A DNA stretch of 64,000 nucleotides. Source: Rhizobium sp. NXC14 (GTDB lineage: Bacteria > Pseudomonadota > Alphaproteobacteria > Rhizobiales > Rhizobiaceae). Shown here one piece after another: positions 55,399 through 64,000 of the stretch; the stretch's first letter is position 1, and each line of letters starts with the position of its first letter. Made by a program: the position numbers and the translations under genes. A model generated the notes under the pieces. It saw only the letters and a list, made by a program, of their open reading frames with translations. It had not been told where the DNA came from and did no database searches. The DNA lies in the NCBI RefSeq assembly GCF_002117485.1, contig NZ_CP021033.1, forward strand, positions 186,001 to 250,000, read 5' to 3'.

Positions 55399-56445
55399 CT
55401 AGGACGCGCGAACCTTGATTGCCTCGGCCGCAAGGCAGAGGAGCTCGAATAAGACCTGAGCGGCAATTTGCGCCGTGTTCGAGGTAGGGTCGTATTGCGG
55501 AGCGATCTCCACGACGTCGCCGCCGACGATGTTCAAACCTGAAAGACCGCGCAGAATTCCAAGCGCCTGGGCGGATGTCAGCCCACCGACCTCCGGCGTC
55601 CCTGTGCCGGGCGCAAAGGCCGGATCAAGAGAATCGACATCGAAGCTGACGTAGGTCGGGGCTGATCCGGCGATTTCTCTCGCCTTTGCGATCACGCCCC
55701 TGGCGCCGAGATCGGCGACTTCCTCCGCATGGATGACGGTCATGCCCGATGCATAGGAGAACTCCCACAGATACTCGGAATTTCCTCGAATTCCGATCTG
55801 GATCGTCCGTCTGGGGTCAAGAACACCGTCGAGAACCGCCTGGCGGAATGGCCCGCCATGATGGAATTTGCAGCCCTCAAATGACCCGCCCGTATCGCAA
55901 TGCGCATCGATGTGGATCATCCCCACCGGCCGTTGCCTGCCGATGGCCCTTAGAATGGGAAGGCTGACCGAATGGTCGCCGCCGACCCCTAGGGGCACGA
56001 CTCCAGCCCTTATCAGGCGGTGGACAAATTGCTCAATATCCTGGTGGGACGCAGCAAGATCAAAACGGCTTTTGAACGGGACATCGCCCACGTCGGCAAC
56101 GCGTGCATTTGCAGTCGGGACGGCTCGCAGAACATGATTGTAGGGCCCAACGCGATCGACGTTGCGTACGGCCCTCGGTCCGAACCGCGCACCCGATCGG
56201 TTCGTCACCCCGAGATCCATGGGAATTCCGAAAAGCGCGATGTCCATATCCGTGAAATTGGGTGCGGCATCGGGACGATACGGGGCCTTCAATAATGTCG
56301 GAAGGCCACAATAGGGCGCCTGACGGCTATCGCCGTCACCAAAGACCAGTTCGGCGACTTTTCGAAACTCCTCATCGAACATTTCACCGCCCGAAGAATT
56401 CAAGTAGCGCTTCCGCAATTCGTCCAGGCTGAGAATCTCCGGCAT
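55399..56445 (-). CDS. agmatinase/guanidinobutyrase-family ureohydrolase
   Basis: This 348-residue manganese ureohydrolase has the metal motifs GGDHSVSLP, HIDAHCD and SFDVDSLDPAFAPGTGTPE. The N-terminal extension of about 40 residues is longer than in typical agmatinases, as in the guanidinobutyrase and guanidinopropionase branches. It removes urea from a guanidino compound. It is the first minus-strand gene next to the divergent GntR regulator, so the imported substrate is probably a guanidino compound. Confidence 0.88.
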   Translation of the reverse strand: MPEILSLDELRKRYLNSSGGEMFDEEFRKVAELVFGDGDSRQAPYCGLPTLLKAPYRPDAAPNFTDMDIALFGIPMDLGVTNRSGARFGPRAVRNVDRVGPYNHVLRAVPTANARVADVGDVPFKSRFDLAASHQDIEQFVHRLIRAGVVPLGVGGDHSVSLPILRAIGRQRPVGMIHIDAHCDTGGSFEGCKFHHGGPFRQAVLDGVLDPRRTIQIGIRGNSEYLWEFSYASGMTVIHAEEVADLGARGVIAKAREIAGSAPTYVSFDVDSLDPAFAPGTGTPEVGGLTSAQALGILRGLSGLNIVGGDVVEIAPQYDPTSNTAQIAAQVLFELLCLAAEAIKVRAS

Positions 56446-56521
56446 CGGACCTCCATATGTTCTGCCCCATCAGGCAGCGATCACAAAGCAAACTAGGACC
56501 ATTGCTTGTTGTCGCCAACAT

Positions 56522-56529
56522 TGTATACA
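56522..56529. promoter_or_regulatory. candidate GntR/FCD operator TGTATACA
   Basis: The perfect palindrome TGTATACA lies in the 176-base gap between the divergent ureohydrolase and GntR genes. FadR-subfamily regulators recognise sites of the TNGTNNNACNA type, which TTGTATACAT resembles. It would control both directions. Prediction only. Confidence 0.5.
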
Positions 56530-56621
56530 TAATCGTATTCTTCTTGATCGGGCAAGAGAAAAAACGTTAAGGTGAATTCGCCGGGACCCGGTGAATGCAC
56601 CAGAGATGGAAGGGGAATTGA

Positions 56622-57320
56622 TTGGCACCGACCAAAACGGAACAGCGGGGATCGTTGCGCGAAAGCACCTATTCGCAATTGAAGGACTTGATCCTCAGCG
56701 GCCAACTTCGCCCCTCGGAGCGCCTTTCTGAGGTTACGCTTGCCAAACGCTTCGGCGTCAGCCGAACGCCGCTGCGCGAAGCTCTGATGAAGCTGGAAGA
56801 GGAAGGGCTTGTCGTCGGGCAGCGGAATTTCGGTTACACGGTGACCGATCTCGACGTCACCAAATTCTGCAATCTCCTAGTCGTTCGCGAAGCGCTCGAT
56901 GTTTGCGCGGCACAGCTCGCCTGCGAGATGGCGACCGAGGAAGACCTCGATCGGCTTCGCGACGTCATCATCCAGATGGTGGAACTCAAGGAAACGACCA
57001 ACGAGGCGCCATCGGACGCCGCGCGCAATCTCGATCTTGGATTGCACATCCATCGCGTGATCGTCGAATCGACCCGAAACGAGGCCCTCGTGAGGGCGAC
57101 GGATCAAATTTACCAGCAGCTTCGCCTGGCGCTTTGGCTCGAAGTGCTCTGGGTTGACCTGGAGCACACCGATCTCGACGAGCATCGGGCAATCGCGGAC
57201 GCCATCTGTGCACGCGACAAGGAGGCTGCCGCGATCGCAGCTCGGGCGCATGTCCAAAGCTCGCTCAAGAACATGTCGAAGCTTCAGCGCATTTGGGCGC
57301 ACCGGCGCGCTGCCGAGTGA
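56622..57320 (+). CDS. GntR-family regulator (FCD domain)
   Basis: This 232-residue protein has an N-terminal winged helix (TLAKRFGVSRTPLREALMKL, about residues 38-57) and a C-terminal all-helical FCD domain with candidate metal ligands (LHIHRVIVES, DEHRAIADAI). It starts at TTG 56622, with AGGGG 6-7 bases upstream; no in-frame ATG is nearby. It probably represses the flanking uptake/catabolic genes until an organic acid or amine effector binds. Confidence 0.9.
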   Translation: MAPTKTEQRGSLRESTYSQLKDLILSGQLRPSERLSEVTLAKRFGVSRTPLREALMKLEEEGLVVGQRNFGYTVTDLDVTKFCNLLVVREALDVCAAQLACEMATEEDLDRLRDVIIQMVELKETTNEAPSDAARNLDLGLHIHRVIVESTRNEALVRATDQIYQQLRLALWLEVLWVDLEHTDLDEHRAIADAICARDKEAAAIAARAHVQSSLKNMSKLQRIWAHRRAAE

Positions 57321-57353
57321 AGCAACCCTGATCTGTCATCAAGAGGTCCACGC

Positions 57354-58079
57354 ATGGCATTTATCGGTAGTTACCTGACTCTCATCGGTTTCGGACCAAC
57401 CGGTTGGGGGTGGCTGCTTCTGACCGCGGTGGCCATGACGATCGGTGTATCCGTCTGCGGCTTTCTGGCTGGAACGGTGATCGGCTCGGTCGTCACCTTC
57501 ATGCAGCTGTCCCGCCACATGGCACTCCGCTGGCTTGCCGACTGCTACACCACAATCCTTCGCGGCGTGCCTGACCTTCTGGTCATCTATCTCTTCTATT
57601 TCGGCGGCAGCGCATTCCTAGGGACTGTCGGCGGCCTTTTCGGGTATCAGGGTTTTATCGGAATGCCGGCATTTTTGACCGGGACGCTGGCGCTTGGCGT
57701 CGTTTCGGCGGCCTATCAGGCCGAAGTATTTCGCGGAGCCTACAGATCGGTTGCACGCGGCGAAATCGAAGCCGCCACCGCCGTCGGCATGCGGCCGTGG
57801 CCCAAATTCAGGCGTATCGTCGCGCCGCTCGTCCTTCGTTACGCCATTCCCGGCCTTGGAAACACCTGGCAACTCGTGCTGAAGGAATCGGCATTGATCT
57901 CCGTCACGGGCCTTGTCGAACTGCTGCGCCAGTCGCAGATCGCTGCAGGCTCCACTCGCCGGCCATTCGAGTTCTACCTGTCGGCGGTCATTCTCTACCT
58001 CGTCGTAACCTGGTTCTCCTCGATTGTGTTCAAACGAATGGAAGCTCGAACGACCCAAGGCGTGAGGAGAGCGCTATGA
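57354..58079 (+). CDS. polar amino-acid ABC transporter permease (HisQ-like)
   Basis: This 241-residue inner-membrane permease has about five helices and the EAA loop GEIEAATAVGMRPWPKFRRI. TILRGVPDLLVIYLFYFGG is the typical HisQ-family entry. It overlaps the next permease by ATGA (58076-58079). Confidence 0.92.
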   Translation: MAFIGSYLTLIGFGPTGWGWLLLTAVAMTIGVSVCGFLAGTVIGSVVTFMQLSRHMALRWLADCYTTILRGVPDLLVIYLFYFGGSAFLGTVGGLFGYQGFIGMPAFLTGTLALGVVSAAYQAEVFRGAYRSVARGEIEAATAVGMRPWPKFRRIVAPLVLRYAIPGLGNTWQLVLKESALISVTGLVELLRQSQIAAGSTRRPFEFYLSAVILYLVVTWFSSIVFKRMEARTTQGVRRAL

Positions 58080-58777
58080 CGGATATCGGCTTCATGTGGG
58101 ATACGTTTCTCACGCTTCTGACCGGTGTGCCGCTAACCCTCGAGCTTGCGGTCACTTCCATTCTGGCAGGCAGCATCCTGGCGCTTGCGATCTCGCTGCT
58201 GGCGGTGACCGGCGGTGCAATCGGACAAAACATAGCCGGTGCCTACGTCTTCGTCTTCAGAGGTTCGCCTCTGCTCGTCCAAATGTTCCTGATCTATTAT
58301 GGTCTCGGCCAGTTTCGGCACGGATTGCAAGACCTCGGGCTCTGGTGGTTCTTTCGCGAGCCCTATTGGTGTGCGGTGCTGGCGCTTACTCTGAACACGG
58401 CCGCCTACTGCAGCGAAATTTTCCGCGGTGGCCTCAGGGCCGTCTCCAGCCCGGAGATCGAGGCGGCACGCGCTTGCGGCATGTCGAGCGTTCTCCTGTT
58501 CAGACGAATCATCCTGCCAATCGCCATCAGGCATGCGCTGCCCGCCTATGGCAACGAGATCATCCTGATGATCAAGGCAACAGCCCTCGCGTCTGTCATT
58601 ACGATCATGGAAGTCACCGGCCTTGCTGGAAAACTAATCGCCGACAGCTTCCGCGCTTTCGAGATCTTCATTGTCGCAGGCGCGATCTATCTCGCGATCA
58701 ACTTCATCGTCACCCGGATGCTCATGGTGATCGACTTTTGGCTTTCGCCGCACATGCGCATACGGCTGCAATCTTAG
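58076..58777 (+). CDS. polar amino-acid ABC transporter permease (HisM-like)
   Basis: This 233-residue permease has VFRGSPLLVQMFLIYYGLGQ and the EAA loop SPEIEAARACGMSSVLLFRR. The frame is open upstream, but the ATG at 58076 overlapping the previous stop is the natural start. It pairs with the HisQ-like permease to form the membrane channel. Confidence 0.92.
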   Translation: MTDIGFMWDTFLTLLTGVPLTLELAVTSILAGSILALAISLLAVTGGAIGQNIAGAYVFVFRGSPLLVQMFLIYYGLGQFRHGLQDLGLWWFFREPYWCAVLALTLNTAAYCSEIFRGGLRAVSSPEIEAARACGMSSVLLFRRIILPIAIRHALPAYGNEIILMIKATALASVITIMEVTGLAGKLIADSFRAFEIFIVAGAIYLAINFIVTRMLMVIDFWLSPHMRIRLQS

Positions 58778-58789
58778 ACGGGAGTGACT

Positions 58790-59596
58790 ATGTCTGACAG
58801 GGGAACAGTTCTGGCAAGCGACAACAAAAACAAGAGCGCTGCCGTTTCGGTCAAGGACCTTCGCAAATGCTTCGGCCCGTTGGAAGTCCTGAAGGGGGTT
58901 TCGCTGGAAGCGCATGAGGGAGATGTGATTTCCATTCTCGGTTCATCCGGCTCCGGAAAGTCCACGATGCTCAGATGTCTTAATATGCTTGAAGTCCCCG
59001 ACAGCGGAGAAATCAGCATCGGCGGCGAGATATATTCTCTGAAGAAAGTCGGACATCGAACGGAGCCTGCTGATCGCAGGCAAGTCGATCGCATGCGCGA
59101 ACACATCGGCATGGTATTTCAAAGCTTCAATCTCTGGTCGCATCTGACCATCCTGGAGAATGTGATAGAAGCGCCGGTGCACGTACAGAAGCGAAACCGC
59201 GCGGAATGCGTTGCCGAAGCCGAAGCTCTACTCGAACGGGTTGGTATCGCCGACAAGCGAAACTTCTATCCAGCGCACCTCTCCGGCGGGCAGCAACAAC
59301 GCGCTGCAATCGCTCGCGCACTGGCCCAGCGCCCAAAGGTAATGCTATTTGACGAGCCGACTTCCGCACTCGATCCCGAACTCGTCGGCGAAGTGCTCAA
59401 GGTTATGCGCTCCCTTGCCGAGGAAGGTAGGACGATGCTTGTCGTGACGCACGAAATGGCTTTCGCGCGCGACGTGTCCAGCAAAGTGGTGTTTCTTCAC
59501 AAAGGTGTTGTGGAAGAAACGGGCACGCCTGCTGAACTCTTCAGCCGTCCGCGATCCGAGCGGTTTCGGCAGTTTCTTGCCAATGAGCGAAAGTGA
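58790..59596 (+). CDS. polar amino-acid ABC transporter ATPase (HisP-like)
   Basis: This 268-residue ABC ATPase has Walker [11 protein letters not shown]-loop VFQSFNLW, signature LSGGQQQR and Walker [13 protein letters not shown]. It is HisP/GlnQ-like. The ATG at 58790 has GGGAG at good spacing; a GTG at 58784 is also in frame. It completes the importer whose binding protein is encoded at 54478. Confidence 0.94.
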   Translation: MSDRGTVLASDNKNKSAAVSVKDLRKCFGPLEVLKGVSLEAHEGDVISILGSSGSGKSTMLRCLNMLEVPDSGEISIGGEIYSLKKVGHRTEPADRRQVDRMREHIGMVFQSFNLWSHLTILENVIEAPVHVQKRNRAECVAEAEALLERVGIADKRNFYPAHLSGGQQQRAAIARALAQRPKVMLFDEPTSALDPELVGEVLKVMRSLAEEGRTMLVVTHEMAFARDVSSKVVFLHKGVVEETGTPAELFSRPRSERFRQFLANERK

Positions 59597-59622
59597 CGTA
59601 GGAGACTGCAACTCGTTTGACA

Positions 59623-59739
59623 ATGCGACCTGGGTTCCATGTCGATCCAGCGATCATGCTTGTTGCTGTTCCGATGGTTGTGGGAACCGTTGCGATCACC
59701 ATCCTCCACGTCAAGCATGCTTTGAAAGAAGGGTCGTGA
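59623..59739 (+). CDS. candidate tiny membrane protein, 38 aa
   Basis: A short frame 26 bases after the ATPase stop encodes MRPGFHVDPAIMLVAVPMVV, then GTVAITILHVKHALKEGS. One hydrophobic helix (about 11-28) is followed by a basic tail. A GGAG sequence lies about 18 bases upstream, which is far. It may be a small accessory protein of the transporter. Low to moderate confidence. Confidence 0.4.
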   Translation: MRPGFHVDPAIMLVAVPMVVGTVAITILHVKHALKEGS

Positions 59740-59861
59740 AATCGCGCGCCGAGAACCCCTTGCGCCCTTCTTGATCCACCCCTTAAAGAGTTGCCTGCGG
59801 AGAGAACAAGGCGCTGTTGGTTCTCGTACCCGGTTACATCAGGACAAGCACCTGATCGTGA

Positions 59862-61697
59862 TCACGCCGCCATGGTGCGGACGTTGTGTCTAGGCTCAAC
59901 GGCCCGAGGGGGTTGACGGTCGAGAGTGAACTGATTGACCAGTTCGCGCAGTCTGCTCGCCTCTGCCGACAAGGAAGCGGCCGCTGCGGTGGATTGCTCG
60001 ACCATCGCGGCATTCTGCTGAGTGGACTGGTCCATCTGATTGACGGCCGTATTGATTTCGGCAAGTCCGGTGGACTGTTCACGCGCAGACGTAGCAATTG
60101 CGTCCATCAACTGATTGATTTGAGACACTTGCTCGCTGATTTCGTTCAGCGACTGGCCAGTCTCGAGAACCAGTCTTACGCCGGTGCCGACTTCGGCGGA
60201 GGACTTTTGGATAAGGCCCTTGATTTCCTTCGCCGCCGTCGCTGCGCGCTGGGCAAGCTCGCGAACCTCCTGGGCAACAACCGCAAAACCTTTGCCGGCT
60301 TCGCCGGCCCGTGCTGCCTCGACGCCAGCATTCAGCGCCAGGAGGTTGGTTTGGAAAGCAATGTCGTCAATGACGCCGATGATGCTTGATATCCGCTCCG
60401 AGCTTTCCTCTATCCGCCGCATCGCCTGTTCGGCGTGAGACACAACGGCAGCAGAACGTTCTGCACTGACATTAGCCACCTGGGCGACAGTGCGAGCCTC
60501 CTCGGTTCTCTTCGAGGCGGTCGTCACATTGGCGGTAATCTCATCGAGGGCTGCCGCAGTTTCCTCCAGGGAAGCTGCCTGCTGTTCGGTCCGCTTGGAG
60601 AGATCTTGCGCACCGGACGCGATTTCGCATGTTCCGTTGTCAATGCTGTGCACCGTCTGCAGTACAGCACCAATGGTTGTGCCGAGTTGTCGAAGCGAAG
60701 CATTGAAATCCCCACGCAGCGCCTCGTATTCCGGAGCGAACGGCTCCGCCAACTGGAAAGAAACGTCACCGCCCGCAAGGCGTCTCAATCCATCGCCAAG
60801 CGTAGTTGTCGCAAAGCGCAACTGCTGTGCTTCCCGTTCGGCGCGCTCCTGTGCGGCAGCGCGCGTCGCCTCCGACTGGCTTCGCGATGCAGTTGCTTCC
60901 TGCTCCAGTCGAAGAACATTGATGGCGTTCTGTCGAAACACCTCCACTGCTCCTGCCATTGCCCCGATCTCGTCGCCACGCCCAGCGTAGGGAATTTCGC
61001 TTTGCAGATCTCCGTCGGAGAGGATCGTCATGGCAGAGGCAATTCGGCGGATCGGATTGGCGATGCCGAAGACGGCAAAGAGCGCTCCGGCAGAGGTGAC
61101 CAGAATAGAAAGGGTGGCAATCAATGCCGTGGTCGTGAACGCGTTGCCCGCGGTTGCATTGCTTGTGGTCACATATGTTTCGGTCTGTCCGAGAATGAAG
61201 GCCACCAGGTCCGCAATCTCCTGGCTCACCAGATCAGATTGTGCCTCCATGTTCTGCCGAAAGAGACTGCTTGCCTCGGCGGTCTTGCCGTTGTCCTGCA
61301 GTTGGACCATTTGCCCGGCGAGCTCACTATATTTCTTGAGCCCTGACTTGACGTCATTGATCAGCTCGCGACCTTTCTCCGTCCGGACGCCCGCCACATA
61401 CTCTTGGATTGCCCGCTCGACTGCGGCTTTCGTCTCGTCGATCAGCTTCGCCTCGGCGGCCCGCTTCTCCGGCGACGCCTCCAACAGGTAGCGCGCATAG
61501 GCGAGCTTCAGATCAGAGAAGTTGCCTTTGATATCTCTGGCAGTGATCATCCGCTTCATCCAGAAGCCGCCAATCTGCTGAGCGCTGTCATTCAGTGTCG
61601 AGATTGTGCTGAGGGAATTATACGATAGAACAATCAGGAAGGCACAGATAACAGACAAAACGGCAATAAGGGTCTGTTTGACGGTGGGGCGTTTCAT
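59862..61697 (-). CDS. methyl-accepting chemotaxis protein
   Basis: This 611-residue chemoreceptor has a first membrane helix at about 8-28, a periplasmic four-helix-bundle-type domain to about 190, a second helix at about 192-214, a HAMP domain (NPIRRIASAMTILSDGDL), and a signalling domain with the hairpin-tip IAFQTNLLALNAGVEAARAG. No CheR-binding pentapeptide is present at the C-terminus. It stands alone; its ligand is unknown, but the nearby amine importer may be functionally related. Confidence 0.93.
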   Translation of the reverse strand: MKRPTVKQTLIAVLSVICAFLIVLSYNSLSTISTLNDSAQQIGGFWMKRMITARDIKGNFSDLKLAYARYLLEASPEKRAAEAKLIDETKAAVERAIQEYVAGVRTEKGRELINDVKSGLKKYSELAGQMVQLQDNGKTAEASSLFRQNMEAQSDLVSQEIADLVAFILGQTETYVTTSNATAGNAFTTTALIATLSILVTSAGALFAVFGIANPIRRIASAMTILSDGDLQSEIPYAGRGDEIGAMAGAVEVFRQNAINVLRLEQEATASRSQSEATRAAAQERAEREAQQLRFATTTLGDGLRRLAGGDVSFQLAEPFAPEYEALRGDFNASLRQLGTTIGAVLQTVHSIDNGTCEIASGAQDLSKRTEQQAASLEETAAALDEITANVTTASKRTEEARTVAQVANVSAERSAAVVSHAEQAMRRIEESSERISSIIGVIDDIAFQTNLLALNAGVEAARAGEAGKGFAVVAQEVRELAQRAATAAKEIKGLIQKSSAEVGTGVRLVLETGQSLNEISEQVSQINQLMDAIATSAREQSTGLAEINTAVNQMDQSTQQNAAMVEQSTAAAASLSAEASRLRELVNQFTLDRQPPRAVEPRHNVRTMAA

Positions 61698-61900
61698 ACA
61701 ATTCTCCAGTACTCTAGGGCGGGCTATACAGCTCAGATAACCTGAAGAATTCGCGCGAGTCGCTAATTTAGGATTAACTTTAAATAGTTCGGCCGTCGCT
61801 GCTTGAATAATTTATGTCGCTTACAAACGAAGCGTAGCAAAGTGCTCTTCGCTGCTATCAAGGGTATGTTAGTGGCGACTCAGGTGTGATCGAAAGGCTC

Positions 61901-61914
61901 GGCCGGCAACGGCC
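61901..61914 (-). terminator. candidate hairpin after thiE
   Basis: GGCCG-gcaa-CGGCC (61901-61914) with further imperfect pairing outside lies 59 bases after the thiE stop on the minus strand. Only a short T-stretch (CCTTTCG) follows, so an intrinsic terminator role is uncertain. Confidence 0.35.
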
Positions 61915-61972
61915 TCGTGCCTGACTGTGCCGTCGATCCGCTTCCGTCTCCACGCGCTTTGCGGCTTCAGTA

Positions 61973-62608
61973 TCAAGAGGTCACCGGTGATACCTCATTC
62001 GCGCGCCGCCACGGCGCGGTCGCGGCCAGCCACTGTCGCGTGCGGGCCTCGGGATCCGCGTTGCGGGTGATATCGGTGACCACGGCAGCACTGTCGGCGC
62101 CTTTTTCCAATACCAGCGGCGCGCGTTCGGCGGTGATCCCGCCGATGGCGACGAGCGGTATCGCGCCGACACGCTGGCGCCAGTCGGAAAGACGTTCAAC
62201 GCCTTGCGGCGCCCATTTCATCTGTTTGAGGATCGTGGGCCAGACCGGCCCGAGCGCAACATAATCCGGCTCGGCGGCCAGCGCCGTCTCCAGCTCCGAT
62301 ACGTCGTGGGTGGATAGGCCGAGCCTCAGGCCGGCGCGGCGAATGGCATTCCTGTCGGCGGCCATCAGGTCTTCCTGGCCGAGATGAACGAAATCGCATC
62401 CTTCATCGATCGCCAGCTTCCAATAGTCGTTGACGACCAATTGGCAAGCCGCTGCCGCGCAGGCAGCCTTCGATCGCCGGATCTGCTCGCCAAGCACGGA
62501 GTCCGGGCAATCCTTGATGCGCAGCTGGACGAGTTTGACGCCGAGCGGCACGAGACGCTCGACCCATTCGGCGTTGTCGACGATGAGATAGAAGGGGTCT
62601 AGCTTCAT
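61973..62608 (-). CDS. thiE: thiamine-phosphate synthase
   Basis: This 211-residue TIM-barrel enzyme joins hydroxymethylpyrimidine pyrophosphate and thiazole phosphate. Recognisable parts are [39 protein letters not shown] and AIGGI. The ATG at 62608 overlaps the thiG stop (ATGA). It is the last gene of the thi operon in this window. Confidence 0.93.
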   Translation of the reverse strand: MKLDPFYLIVDNAEWVERLVPLGVKLVQLRIKDCPDSVLGEQIRRSKAACAAAACQLVVNDYWKLAIDEGCDFVHLGQEDLMAADRNAIRRAGLRLGLSTHDVSELETALAAEPDYVALGPVWPTILKQMKWAPQGVERLSDWRQRVGAIPLVAIGGITAERAPLVLEKGADSAAVVTDITRNADPEARTRQWLAATAPWRRANEVSPVTS

Positions 62609-63378
62609 GAGAAGACTGCCTTGCCGATGACGGGAGTGGATGGGACGGCGATGTCGCGTGGCTCCAGCGGTATTGCGCCATGCGCCAGACGGCCGGCATC
62701 GATTGCAAGCGCGAACGCCTCGGCAATGCTGGCGGGATCTCCGGCGCCGGCAACGGCGGTGTTGAGAAGGACGGCATCATAACCGTACTCCATTACGGTG
62801 GCGGCGTGAGACGGGCGGCCGATGCCGGCATCGATGATCAGCGGCACATCCGGAAAGTGCGCCCGGAACGCTCGCAGCGCCATCGGGTTCAGCGGCCCCT
62901 GAGCGGAACCGATGGGCGCGCACCAGGGCATCAGCACGCGGCAGCCGGCTTCCAGCAGCCTTTCGGCGACGACAAGGTCATCGGTCGTATAGGGGAAGAC
63001 CTGAAAGCCCTCGCCGGTCAGGATGCGGGCCGCCTCGACAAGGCCGAAGACGTCAGGCTGCAGCGTATCGTGATGTCCGATAACTTCGAGCTTGATCCAG
63101 TCGGTGCGGAAGACGTCGCGCGCCATCTTCGCCGTCAGCACGGCCTCCTGCACGCTGTGACATCCGGCCGTATTCGGCAGCACATGCACGCCAAGCTCGC
63201 GGATCAGGTCGAAGAAGGCGCCGCCCGCTTTGCCGCCGATGGCTTCGCGGCGAAGCGAAACGGTGACGATCTCGGTCTTCGAGCGCTTGACCGCCTCGGC
63301 AAGGATAGCTGGAGACGGATAACGGGCGGTGCCGAGCAGCAGTCGGGAGCGGACTTCAACATCATAAAGTTTCAGCAT
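62605..63378 (-). CDS. thiG: thiazole synthase
   Basis: This 257-residue TIM-barrel enzyme has [11 protein letters not shown] at the N-terminus, [14 protein letters not shown], and the catalytic Lys in [16 protein letters not shown]. It forms the thiazole ring from deoxyxylulose phosphate, ThiS thiocarboxylate and dehydroglycine made by ThiO. The ATG at 63378 is one base after the thiS stop; the longer frame is shadow. Confidence 0.94.
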   Translation of the reverse strand: MLKLYDVEVRSRLLLGTARYPSPAILAEAVKRSKTEIVTVSLRREAIGGKAGGAFFDLIRELGVHVLPNTAGCHSVQEAVLTAKMARDVFRTDWIKLEVIGHHDTLQPDVFGLVEAARILTGEGFQVFPYTTDDLVVAERLLEAGCRVLMPWCAPIGSAQGPLNPMALRAFRAHFPDVPLIIDAGIGRPSHAATVMEYGYDAVLLNTAVAGAGDPASIAEAFALAIDAGRLAHGAIPLEPRDIAVPSTPVIGKAVFS

Positions 63379-63379
63379 C

Positions 63380-63577
63380 TCAGCCACCTTGCATGGGGGA
63401 GAGAATTTCGATGCGGTCGCGTTCTCCGAGTCTGAAATCGCCGCGGTCCTCACGGTGCACCAGCTCGCCGTTCACTGCGGTCGCCAGCCATTCGCCTTCG
63501 TAGTCGAGAGCGAGAAGAAGATCCGCGAGCGTCGCGGCCGCGACCTCCTGTTCCTCGCCATTGATGATGAAGGTCAT
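63380..63577 (-). CDS. thiS: sulfur carrier protein ThiS
   Basis: This 65-residue ubiquitin-like sulfur carrier starts [12 protein letters not shown] and ends in the required Gly-Gly (PMQGG). Its ATG at 63577 overlaps the thiO stop (ATGA). The frame appears longer upstream only because it runs antisense or out of frame through thiO. Confidence 0.93.
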   Translation of the reverse strand: MTFIINGEEQEVAAATLADLLLALDYEGEWLATAVNGELVHREDRGDFRLGERDRIEILSPMQGG

Positions 63578-64000
63578 GATGCCTTCCTTTCCGAGTGCTT
63601 GTCTTTTCCAAGAAGAAGCCGCGCCACCTCCCCTGCCATGGCCGGCGCCAGCAAAAAGCCATGACGGTAGAGGCCATTGACATGGAAGGTGCGCCCCTCC
63701 TGCGTCACCCGCGGCAGATTGTCGGGATAAGCCGGGCGCACGCCTGCCCCGGTTTCCGTAACCCGTGCCTCGCCGAAGGCAGGATTGAGGGTATAGGCGG
63801 CATTCAGCAACTCCATCAGCGAACGCGCGGTAATCGGGCCGATGTCGTTGCTTTCGATCATCGTCGCCCCGATCATGAAGCGATTTCGCTGGCGCGGCAC
63901 GATATAGATCGGGTGGCGCGGATGCAGCAGGCGAACGGGACGGGAGAGAGAGATCTCGTTCGTTTCGACGCAAAGCATCTCTCCGCGAACGCCGCGCAAT
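63574..64000 (-). CDS. thiO: glycine oxidase ThiO, C-terminal part (5' end outside the window)
   Basis: The last 141 codons of a flavin-dependent glycine oxidase are present. HPIYIVPRQRNRFMIGATMI, FGEARVTETGAGVRPAYPDN and GLYRHGFLLAPAMAGEVARL are typical of the ThiO substrate and FAD-binding C-terminal region. The gene continues past base 64000. ThiO makes the dehydroglycine used by ThiG. In R. etli the order thiC-thiO-thiS-thiG-thiE is known, so thiC is expected just outside. Confidence 0.92.
   Translation of the reverse strand, partial: LRGVRGEMLCVETNEISLSRPVRLLHPRHPIYIVPRQRNRFMIGATMIESNDIGPITARSLMELLNAAYTLNPAFGEARVTETGAGVRPAYPDNLPRVTQEGRTFHVNGLYRHGFLLAPAMAGEVARLLLGKDKHSERKAS

Noticed and set aside
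59751..59825. GAGAACC...GGTTCTC inverted repeat after the ABC transporter genes
   Set aside because: The arms are about 60 bases apart and the pairing is short; not convincing as a terminator or repeat.
1..64000. CRISPR arrays, tRNA or rRNA genes, replication origin
   Set aside because: No regularly spaced repeats, tRNA-like or rRNA-like stretches, or repABC-type genes were seen.

Overview
The window looks like part of a large replicon, probably a plasmid, of an alpha-proteobacterium of the Rhizobium etli / R. leguminosarum type. The reasons are the high GC content, densely overlapping operons, HWE-family histidine kinase signalling, DUF982 and other small rhizobial proteins, short rhizobial intergenic palindromes, and a thiO-thiS-thiG-thiE operon like the one known from R. 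etli plasmids. The species assignment is an inference from gene content. No replication, tRNA or rRNA gene is seen.

Layout. 1-6562: the C-terminal part of an APC permease with a cytosolic domain, several small rhizobial proteins, a Zn-alcohol dehydrogenase/SDR pair, a nucleotidyltransferase-like protein/metallophosphoesterase pair, and three translationally coupled tiny genes. 6567-19142: two dehydrogenases on the minus strand, diverging from a long plus-strand glycan cassette. The cassette holds a sugar epimerase, a fused clan-A glycosidase/epimerase, four glycosyltransferases (three of CgeB type in tandem), a UDP-xylose-synthase-like decarboxylase, a CmoB-like methyltransferase and a membrane-anchored dihaem cytochrome c. 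19317-26409: a signalling block with a REC-Crp fusion, a single-domain receiver, a CheB methylesterase, a 1328-residue CheB/CheR/PAS/HWE-kinase hybrid, and a small convergent gene. 26662-31131: a complete cyanophycin operon (synthetase, isoaspartyl dipeptidase, cyanophycinase). 31594-34573: a type-II NADH dehydrogenase and small envelope-type proteins. 35110-36860: a decayed and internally deleted second copy of the signalling block.

37072-45008: a tightly overlapping minus-strand operon for a cytochrome c oxidase (subunits II, I and III, a CtaG-like protein and two extra c-type cytochromes), led by a YdeP/FdhF-like molybdopterin oxidoreductase. 45175-47302: a small protein, an orphan VapB-type antitoxin and an IS30-family insertion sequence. 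47426-59596: an amine/amino-acid uptake and catabolism cluster with two class-III aminotransferases, an APH-type kinase, an aldehyde dehydrogenase, a gamma-glutamyltransferase-like enzyme, an agmatinase-family ureohydrolase, a GntR/FCD regulator and a polar amino-acid ABC transporter. The kinase and the aldehyde dehydrogenase each carry a single-base frameshift. 59862-61697: a methyl-accepting chemotaxis protein. 61973-64000: thiE, thiG, thiS and the 3' part of thiO, running off the window.

Likely joint roles: the glycan cassette may make and remodel a xylose-containing surface saccharide. The signalling block may join CheB/CheR-type protein modification to a two-component cascade ending in a REC-Crp regulator. 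Cyanophycin made from Asp and Arg would be mobilised by its own operon. The oxidase operon is an alternative electron sink, possibly fed by the molybdoenzyme.
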